Source: Sialis fuliginosa
Taxonomy: Eukaryota; Arthropoda; Insecta; Megaloptera; Sialidae
DNA: 64,000 nucleotides
Direction: 5' to 3'
Assembly: GCA_961205875.1 (NCBI GenBank)
Contig: OY540818.1
Location: forward strand, 1,348,001-1,412,000
The translations under genes and the position numbers were made by a program. Shown piece by piece: positions 55,980-64,000 of the stretch; positions within the stretch are counted from its first letter, which is position 1; every line of letters starts with the position of its first letter. The notes under the pieces are model-generated. The model was not told the DNA's origin. It saw only the letters and a program-made list of their open reading frames with translations, and ran no database searches.

Positions 55980-57060
55980 GTTTTTAATTTGTTTGATTCA
56001 TGAAAGAAGTTCATAAACTGACTACCAGAGGCACCACAAGTACCAAAACATAACCAAAAAAATTATACCGGGTGAAACTGCCATTTGAATATCAACACTA
56101 CCTGTTCTTTATAGTTTTTGGTGTTTTTTTGTCGTTTTGGAGATAATACAAATATTTGAAGACAAAGTTATGTACACATTATCGTTTAAAAATAAATATT
56201 AGGTGTACCACAAAGTCAGTTTCGTTTTGTCTGGCAAACTTTAATAACATGCATTGAATTATCTCATTTATCTGGCATTTCAACAGTAGATTTCTATTCT
56301 ATAATTAATCATATAATTTAATAAAATGAACCATATGATCAAATTTTTTTTACTTATTTCGCATATTTTAATAACATTGAATATTTCGGGGGGGGGGGGG
56401 GGGGGTTATTATCACAAAAAAGTAATTTAATTCAAAATTGTTATACTAATTTCATATCTTTTAAAATTTCGGGGGGGGGGGGGGGGTCGACTAAAGGAAC
56501 AACAATTATTAGCCTGTTTTGAAATAATCGTAAAAATTATGGGATGGCAAATACTTTTGTGCGGTAGTGTAGATATTAAAAATGTATCTATTTCTTTATT
56601 CTAATAAATCATAAAAAAATAAAAACTAGAAAAATAAGCTTTTAATCAATGATTATCTAAAAACAATATTATTACTTTGAAAATTTATTGTTGATTGAAA
56701 TTTATAAAAAGATTTTAATTGTACCTTAATAAAATACTAAAATTTGATTTTTCTACATTTTTTCATTGCAGTATTTAATTGCACGTTAAGCGTCGCGTTA
56801 CACATCGCGTTACATATCACGTTAGACGCAGGTGTAGTCCAAGCATTATTATTATGTTTATTTCTTATAAAGAATATGTAAACAAATTAAAAAAATTGGT
56901 ATGAAAGTAAAAAATGTAATTTTATTAATTCTAAATAATCGATATTTTTAAAATATTAATTATTTTATAGTTTTTATCTTAAGTTAGATTTTCGAACATC
57001 TCTGTACCCATATAATTTAATTTAATTCAATATTTTTTTTTTCAAAATTTTCCGACCCTC
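55980..57060. other. Transposon remnants with two poly-G tracts
   Basis: No ORF. A mariner-type start TTAGGTGTACCACAAAGTCA is at 56200. Poly-G runs of about 20 and 17 lie at 56389-56407 and 56471-56487, both after ATTTC. The Tc1-type end is at 56541-56571. Confidence 0.5.
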
Positions 57061-57118
57061 GCAAAGTGCCGCCCGGGGCGGTCACCCACTTTTGCCCCCC
57101 CCCGTCGGTACGCTACTG
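57061..57118 (-). mobile_element. hAT-like terminal fragment
   Basis: Read on the minus strand it begins CAGTAGCGTACCGACGGGGG, a common hAT-type end, followed by GGGCAAAAGTGGGTGACCGC. The other end is not evident upstream. Confidence 0.5.
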
Positions 57119-57171
57119 TACTGAGGTACGGCCGCTAGAGCTTCAGTGTACAGACACTGATAATTACAAAG
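57119..57171 (+). CDS. Candidate exon of an unidentified gene (5' part lost or unseen)
   Basis: An open frame encodes TEVRPLELQCTDTDNYK and ends one nt into a codon at a strong donor (AAAG|GTACGT). The frame and phase agree with the candidate exon at 57238. Upstream it meets the hAT fragment ending at 57118, so the start is unknown. I do not recognise the protein. Confidence 0.35.
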
Positions 57172-57237
57172 GTACGTGTAACTGTAACATATTTTATTGT
57201 AACCTCAAAATACGTAATTTTATTTTATTTATTTCAG

Positions 57238-57332
57238 TGAGTTTAGAAGTGGACGAAGCCCCGCAATTGGGGAATATTTGTGTGATACAGCTGAACAGGT
57301 ATCATACAAGTAGGCACCATAAAATGTTCTAA
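57238..57332 (+). CDS. Candidate terminal exon of an unidentified gene
   Basis: The acceptor TTTATTTCAG precedes 57238. Joining by phase gives a Val codon, then SLEVDEAPQLGNICVIQLNR, YHTSRHHKMF and TAA. AATAAA follows at 57344-57349. Donor, 66-bp intron, acceptor, phase and poly(A) signal are all consistent, which supports a real gene end, but the total coding length is only about 49 codons and the family is unknown. Confidence 0.4.
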
Positions 57333-57349
57333 ATTATGTAGAAAATAAA

Positions 57350-57710
57350 TTTTTAATACAAATAATATTTTTTTTAATTAATCACTCGGAGCTGAACCGA
57401 AAAAACCGGAAAACCTGATATTTATTTTCGGACCGAAAACCGGAACCGAACCGAAATATAATTTTTTACTCGGACCGGAACTAAATTATTATACATTCGT
57501 AATTACATACAAAGGAAAAGAAAAATTAATTTATAAATTCATTAACGAATTTTATTAATACAGATTTATAAACTAAATACAATTAATTATTTTGCTGTAA
57601 CATATTGGAAGTATTAATTTTGTTTAATTTTCTGAAATTCGGTATGTGGTTACAATATTGCATTCTAAACACATTTTCTTATTTGATTTTTTTCATATTT
57701 TGAAAAATAT
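57350..57710. other. Intergenic DNA, one hAT-like subterminal stretch
   Basis: Positions 57382-57480 are rich in ACCGAAAACCGGAACCGAAC-type repeats, as in the ends of some hAT MITEs. Otherwise AT-rich with nothing further. Confidence 0.4.
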
Positions 57711-59918
57711 AGGTAAGGTAACGGCACCGGTCTTGGCAAGCACCCCAGTAATGGCAAATGTTTAACTAAATGTCTTGAATTTGAAATATGTGATGATATT
57801 TGATTATAATCATTTCTGAATATTAATCTATATATATTTAACTGTCTTACAGCGTGATTTGATGACAATCGGCCAATAGGTGTCAAAATGGTGGACATTT
57901 AAACATCGCGGATCAGTCGAAATTTACGTAGTGTGTATTTTTTTATGTAAATGATTAGTGGAGCGAGTTCGATTATTAGTGATTTTTATGCTGCTTAATT
58001 TTTTTTTTTAAAGTGAAATTAATATGTTTCATTCTTGAACATATCTTAAAGATAAGGTCACCACTAAATTTAATTTTATTGTTCTAGGAGGGGTTTTGTG
58101 TTCAATAACCTTTACTGGGTATTCATTTTTCACTAATACCCAGTAGTGGCAGCGATGTTTTCAAATGTAGTTTTCATTACTAGGTGTGAAAAATGTTAAG
58201 CAGGCAGGTTGAAATTATTAATATATAGTGAATTATAATTCTAAAGATAAATTTGCAATTAACATATTCAAATTAGGTCAGGTAAGTATTATGGAAAATT
58301 TACGATTGATATTATTTTATATAAAAATATATAAAAACATAAAGTCAAATTTAAGGTAATTGTTATGTTTGTTTGAATTGTTTAATGTACAAAAAAATAT
58401 TGAATAATTAGGGCAGATCCGTATTAAGGAAGTAATTTAAATAATATTTTCTAAAAAACTATATTATATAGTTATAAGGTAAAAAAATGGAAGATAGTTG
58501 TTATATTGACAATATTTGAACAAATTATAATATGGAAAATTTAGAGCAGGCCCGTATTAACGAAAATTTGTAATATTTTATATTTAAAATATACAAAAAT
58601 TTAAAGAAAAACTTAGACAGTTATGTTGATATAATTTAAATAAAATATAGAATTGTGCAGTTTAGGCAGGCCTGTATTAACGAAAATTTACAAATGATTT
58701 TTATCGTAAAAAATATAAAAAAAGAAAAATTATTGATAGTTATGTTGGACGTACCCGCTTCGCTCGCGTTGTATAATTTTTTATACTTATTAACAGTAGA
58801 AATAATATTATTTTAATATAGATATTGAAATATAATTTTTTTATATTTTTTGCTTTTTATTCATTATAAGGTACTGGCATAACATATGTGATGTGAATTC
58901 ATCATCAGAAGAAAGTGTGATTAACATAAAGACGACTGTTAATTAACTTGCTTACTATAAATTTAATTTGATAATTGATTTAATTAATTGTTAGTTAAAT
59001 ACTTGCTTATTATTTGTGATTTATAATTTGTTAATTAAAAAAATAAATTTAATTGTGTAACTATCACACATGTGTTTTACTAAAGCATCTGCACAAATTA
59101 TATTAGATAATATTAATTGTATATTTTTCTTAATACGCCCCTGACTCAAAAATCACAATATGACAACTGCGGATTGAAAACATGTTCATGTTTATACATA
59201 TAATATTTATGAAAAAATATTCATTATACATTTTTCTTAATACGTGCCTGACTAAAATATTAATATATACATTTTTGGTTTAACTACATCAACGCCATAA
59301 CTTTCATTGCTTAATGGTTTCATTTTTATACAATTTTTATTAGAAATTATTAATTATAAATTCTTTTTAATACGTGCCAGGCTTAAATATACAATATGCA
59401 TTATTGGTTTAGTTACATCAAAGTCATAACTAAAATTACTTAATATTTTCATTTTTATAGAATTTTTATCAGAAAATTTTCTAATTATAAATTCTTCTTA
59501 ATACGTAGCTGACTAAAATATTCATATATACATTTTCAGTTTAACGACATCAATGTCATAACTGTCATTGCTTAATTGTTTCATTTTTATATAGTTTTTA
59601 TTGGAAAATATTAATTATGAATTCTTCTTAATGCGTACCTGACTAAAATATTCATATATACATTTTCGTATTAACTACATTAATTCCATAACTTATTGCT
59701 AAATGGTTTCGTTTTATACAGTTTTTATTGGAAAAATTAATTATAAATTCTATTTAATACGTGCCTGGCTTAAATATTCAATATACATTATAAGTTTAAT
59801 TACATAGATATAACAACTTCCATTGGTTAACATTTTCATTTTTAAACAAATTTTATGAGAAAATACTTATTAAAAATTCTTCTTAATACGTGCCTGGCTT
59901 AAATATTCAATAACATTA

Positions 59919-61358
59919 TGGGGAGGTTCTCATCTAGCGACCCAAAAATTACGTGATTTTCGCGATTTTTTTTCTTATGGAAGGAAGTAAATAAAGTAGT
60001 CAAGTTTTTTGGTACTTATTAAGTATGTTATTAACTACTTTTACAAATTTTTATGAACAAAAATACCGAATAGTTTATTAGTTATATGCATTCAAAGATA
60101 GTCATCGAAAAAAAAGACACCTCCACGGGCGGCAAGGTAACGCATCCAATTTTTGTCTGAAATCAAAAAATCAAAGTTTTTTATAAAATAGAAGACATTT
60201 GCTGGATCCTGCACTAAAATCACTAAGAAAAGTTAAAAATCAACAAAATGGCGGACTTGCAAAAAAAAATATTTTTTTTCGCACTTTTTTTGGCTTTAAA
60301 AAGTGCTGTTACAATAAAAATAATGATTGTAAAATTATGATTTTAGTTCAAGATCCAGAAAATTTAATTATCTTTAAAATAAAAAAAAATTCATATCGAT
60401 ATCTATAGTAGTTTTTGAGATATCTTGCCGCCCGTCTCAGAAAACATGGTTTCGAGAAATACACGTTTAAAGTTTTAGTACAACATGTATATATATGTGT
60501 GTGTATGTGTGTATATATTGACTATAGGGTCAATCCATATGAAATGGTCCAAAATTAAATTAAATGGTTGCTTGGCCATTCTAAAAAAAATTGATTTTAT
60601 GTGCGTAATTACCCTAACATGTTGGTAGTTCGAAACGACCATTATTTTAATTTTATTGTTTTTTGTTTTCGCGTTGCGGCCATATTTGTTCTACAGGTCG
60701 CAGCATTTTTTGTACTTTAAAGGGTTTGCGGAAACTAAAATATCTCAGCTTCTATCAAAGTCTCAGAGTTGAACCTTGGTGTGTGAATACAACTAGTACC
60801 CACCTATTTCTAAAAAACAATTTGACTTGTTAACTGTTCCCCTTCTTGCAAAAATATCCCCTTTGAAAATGGGATTTTTTCAAAAATAGAACTAAGAATT
60901 AAGGCTAACATTTCACCCTTTAGGATAACATTTAGGTGAAAATGTCTAGAAATAATCTTGTAGCCCGTTTTATTCTCAATAATTTGCTTTTACTCTGATG
61001 TTGAAAGGTTTGATAGAAGCTGAGATATTTTAGTTTCCGCGAACCCTTTAAAGTACAAAAAATGCTGCAACCTGTAGAACAAATATGGGCGTCACGCGAA
61101 AACAAAAAACAATAAAATGAAAATAATGGTCGTTTCGAACTACCAACATGTTAGGGTAATTACACACAAAAAATCAATTTTTTTTAGAATGATCGAGCAA
61201 CCAGTGCTGGACCAGTTCATATGGATTGACCCTATAACTTTAAAAAAAAATTGAATTCGGCAAAACGGGTTTCACGAGCGTATTCTACGAGATATTTGCC
61301 AACTTTTTAAGCAAAAAAAAAATCGATTTTTTGGTCGTGCTTGATGAGAACCTCCCCG
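59919..61358. mobile_element. TA-flanked MITE nested in copy B
   Basis: Ends GGGGAGGTTCTCATC and GATGAGAACCTCCCC are flanked by TA (59917-59918, 61359-61360). Copy A at about 1530 has the empty site (ACATTATCGGTTT), which fixes the limits. It is 1,440 bp with no transposase. TA duplication suggests a Tc1/mariner-type mover. Confidence 0.85.
60523..61236. mobile_element. Palindromic element nested inside the MITE at 59919
   Basis: Inverted arms start TATAGGGTCAATCCATATGA and end with the complement at 61236. They pair over about 250 bp, including ACCCTAACATGTTGGTAGTT with its inverse and AACTAAAATATCTCAGCTTC with its inverse. The loop is about 60800-60990. Flanking TA is possible. Confidence 0.75.
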
Positions 61359-61795
61359 TATCGGTTTGATTACATCGATATCAAAAGTTCCATTGCTTAG
61401 TATTTAATTACTTATGATTTATTATTAAATATTAACTATAAATTTTACTTAATACGACCCTGCTCTAATTAAAAATGTAATCTATTTACTTATTAGTTAT
61501 TTAGTTTAAAAAAAAAATTTATAACAAAGTACTAGAAATATCATTTTGCCATCACTGGATTGCCATTACTGGTTTTACCTCTGCCACTACTGGAGAAAAA
61601 ACATGATCAAAATAAAAGGCTATAATTTAAAGAAAAAAACTATATTTGCGGATTTTGGTAATTAAAATGATTAAATAAAGAGTTACTTGTTTTATTAGTA
61701 ACATGAGTTGATGAAAATTACAAAAAACAAGCTCATTAATCCAAAAAAACTGAAAACTTGCTCTTATAGTGGCCACCACTGGTGCCTTTACGTTA

Positions 61796-62257
61796 GTTTG
61801 TTTTTGTTTATTTTTACAACTTTCCTTATAAAACACCCTGTAGAGGATCGAATGGACTGATTTTTGGTATACACGTTAGTTTTACATCAAACAGGGCTCG
61901 ATCTCCAAATGTCATTCCGAAATTAATTTTTTTTGTTCATCTCTTCTTATTACATCTATCCTGGGACACAAAATGTATATTGTGTGTTTGAATGAGATAA
62001 AATCGATGAATTTTCTTGGGATAAAATGCATTCAAAAATAATTGTTAAACACTAGATAAAAAAATATTTTTTAAGTGTTAATTCGAGCTTTGAATCCGAA
62101 ATCAGTTAATTTTTGGCGTAAAAACGCGAATATTTTAGTAACTATTAATTTTATCAAAATATATGTTAAACAAAAAAAATTATTTTTAATATGTTAACGC
62201 CTTAATTTAATAAAAGCATCTCAAGATACAGGGTTACAATAATATTTCTATGACAGT
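61796..62257. other. Region 3' of lectin 2, with a possible small MITE
   Basis: ACACCCTGTAGAGG near 61834 and ATACAGGGTTAC near 62229 are inverted and could bound a ~0.4-kb element. No ORF. The poly(A) signal of lectin 2 should lie here on the minus strand; AT richness prevents a clear choice. Confidence 0.4.
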
Positions 62258-62415
62258 TTATTTTTTCTCGCACATAAATGATGACGGGACAGCACATGGA
62301 TAATAATCATTAAGAAGGCCGTTTTTTAAAGAACCACAATCTTCATTCCCTGCATGTGCGCTGTTTGGGTTTCCCGGATACCAGCCAGTGTATCCTGATG
62401 TATTAAGGGGAGAAC
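62258..62415 (-). CDS. Lectin 2, terminal exon
   Basis: On the minus strand the acceptor TTCTATTGCAG precedes 62415. Two nt complete a codon (phase 1, as in lectin 1). The exon encodes SPLNTSGYTGWYPGNPNSAH, AGNEDCGSLKNGLLNDYYPC, AVPSSFMCEKK and a stop. W.PGNPN, NEDC, PC and FMCEK are the closing motifs of a C-type lectin domain, with WYPGNPNS closer to the canonical sugar-binding loop than lectin 1. The frame can be read upstream to 62503, but that part is intron. Its other exons must lie beyond 62503 on the right; I found none before 64000. It is a paralogue of lectin 1, convergent with it. Confidence 0.88.
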
Positions 62416-62515
62416 CTGCAATAGAATTTATAAATTGATAATAACCATCATCTTCAATAGGGTGTTTGATAGTAAGTACATATCCCACTATTATATAAAC
62501 CAAAACGTATATATG

Positions 62516-62705
62516 TTACCGGCAATGTATGTAATTCAGGCATTTTATAGAATTCCTAGGAATTCTATACAATGCCTGACGATTTCAGGCAAAGTATGAA
62601 ATATTTGTTTAATAGAAATTTATTATATACTTTGCCTAGGCATTCTATAGAATCCCTAGGAATTCTATAGAATGCCAAGATAACATTAGGAAATGTATGA
62701 AATAA
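62516..62705. repeat. Cluster of nested palindromes (MITE-like)
   Basis: TATAGAATTCCTAGGAATTC and AGAATCCCTAGGAATTCTAT palindromes each sit inside GGCATT...AATGCC. They flank a centre with CAGGCAAAGTATG / TACTTTGCCTAGG. This is probably a small element in lectin 2 intron sequence. Confidence 0.6.
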
Positions 62706-62889
62706 AAGACAAAATGATATTAATAAAGCAGATAGGTATTATTTAACTAATTTTAAAAAGTCCATATTCATATTATGTAAGATTTAGGTCTTTCATTGTT
62801 AAAATAACAGAACCACATAAACAATAGTATTACATTTGATATTTATTATAATAAATAAAATAAATATTATTGTTAGTTCAGACGCATAT
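62706..62889. other. AT-rich DNA without features
   Basis: I see no gene, repeat or transposon end here. Confidence 0.5.
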
Positions 62890-64000
62890 TAAGTACTAGC
62901 TGGGCCCACGCGGCTTCGCTCGCGTAGACTACGGAATTATTGTTTAGGATTTTTGAAAAATATAGTTTAATTAATTAAGTACAAACACGATTAGTTATTA
63001 TTGTAATAATAATTTATCAATACCTAAATTACCTAACAAAAACGAATCAGAAGAAAAAAGTACAAATAATTTGTGTTCTGTTTAAATTTAAATGTTAATT
63101 ATTGAAAACAAAATTAACTCAAACGTCAGCCGAGGGACTCCGAATATCTACCGAACGTAAGCGAATCCAGTCTGATGTACATCGCTTCGATGCGGCACGA
63201 CACCATACATTTAAAATGTTACCTTTATAAATATATTTTAAGATATTTTCTAAACTATACGATCAAATTGGATGCTGTAAATGGCAAACTATATCTACAT
63301 TAAGTACTTATGACGATGAAATCATTTATTTCGATAAGGATTAATGTTTTGCAGGTCATAAGTCCATGTAAACAAAACCCAAATATTTTATGTTTTTTTT
63401 GTAACATAAAAGCAGTCATTGTGGCTTAAATATAAAAGTTAGACATATCGTGTCGCTGACTTAATTGTAGAACTTTTGATTCTACACAATTCTTTAATAC
63501 ATTATTTTGTTCTATATTGAACGGTTTAGGCAGCGTATTACAAAACAGCGCGCCGACGGCAAAATTTTTTCCGACTTGATTTACTATTATCGTCACTGCT
63601 TTGTTGTTATGTTACCTAACGTAAAAAAATATAGCCTATAACCTGGCCAGAGAACGTACCTATGAATTAAAAAAAAAAACTCGTAAATCGGATAAGTGGT
63701 TCTCGAGTGATAAGGTAACTAACGGACAGACAGACAGACAGACAGACAGACAGAGAGACGTTGAGCTTTATATATATTAAGGATAATTAAGTACAAACAC
63801 GATTAGTTATTATTGTAATAATAATTTATCAATACCTAAATTACCTAACAAAAACGAATCAGAAGAAAAAAGTACAAATAATTTGTGTTCTGTTTAAATT
63901 TAAATGTTAATTATTGAAAACAAAATTAACTCAAACGTCAGCCGAGGGACTCCGAATATCTACCGAACGTAAGCGAATCCAGTCTGATGTACATCGCTTC
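62890..64000 (+). repeat. LINE/SINE-like repeat, partial tandem copy, runs off the window
   Basis: It begins GCTGGGCCCACGCGGCTTCG at 62897. It ends with a (CAGA)n run at 63725-63752 and GAGCTTTATATATATTAAGG. A second copy starts right after (63787 matches 62974 onward, AATTAAGTACAAACACGATT), giving a direct repeat of about 813 bp. The short-repeat tail suggests target-primed retroposition; the exact family is not certain. Confidence 0.6.

Larger units (their letters stand above)
57711..61795 (+). mobile_element. Foldback-type element, copy B
   Basis: It begins TAAGGTAACGGCACCGGTCT, the inverse of the end at 18476. Positions 57711-58640 match inverted 17524-18476. Positions 58641-59918 and 61359-61795 match 1-1983 directly, including the ~125-bp TTAATACGTNCCTG subrepeats. 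It ends GGTGCCTTTACGTTA, whose inverse TAACGTAAAGGCACC matches the start at 13 of 15 bases. So copy B may be a complete unit with short inverted ends, lacking the inverted second arm of copy A. No ORF. Confidence 0.75.

Noticed and set aside
60199..60408. A 69-codon ORF in the nested MITE
   Set aside because: Low-complexity Lys/Phe/Asn content and no relation to transposases.

Overview
The window is AT-rich eukaryotic DNA, almost certainly from an insect. It carries BEL/Pao and Gypsy retrotransposons, hAT, Transib-like and Mutator-like DNA elements, a short TTAGG telomere-type run, and a secreted C-type lectin gene with several phase-1 introns. I cannot name the species. There are no bacterial features.

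Layout. Positions 1-18476 are one palindromic foldback element (arms built of ~125-bp subrepeats) that runs off the left edge. Its right arm is split by a BEL/Pao retrotransposon (3146-17128, identical 374-bp LTRs, CAAAT target duplication). That element is itself split inside integrase by a Gypsy element (8050-15688).

From 19180 to 49970 lies a + strand C-type lectin gene. Its recognisable coding exons are only about 0.1-0.17 kb each (19180-19302, 20158-20304, 30430-30594, 49807-49970). Two introns have been expanded to ~10.1 and ~19.2 kb by transposons. The first of these is nearly filled by an 8.6-kb palindromic element with a 9-bp target duplication (21171-29782). The second holds two adjacent Transib-like elements sharing CGCCG target copies (32244-35591), a three-level hAT nest (36699-38488), a young full-length antisense Gypsy element (39374-44070), and several other inverted repeats.

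From 50012 to 57340 there are smaller DNA-transposon remnants: a hAT MITE with a perfect 8-bp target duplication, a mariner-like element interrupted by a Harbinger-like MITE, a Tc1-like remnant, and a possible two-exon gene end of unknown identity. A second copy of the first foldback family lies at 57711-61795, interrupted by a TA-flanked MITE that carries its own nested palindrome. The last exon of a second lectin gene lies on the minus strand (62258-62415), so the two lectins are convergent neighbours. The right edge is LINE/SINE-like repeat.

Host genes are few: lectin 1 (nearly complete), lectin 2 (terminal exon only) and perhaps one unidentified fragment. Nearly everything else is nested mobile DNA, and inverted-repeat architecture dominates at every scale.
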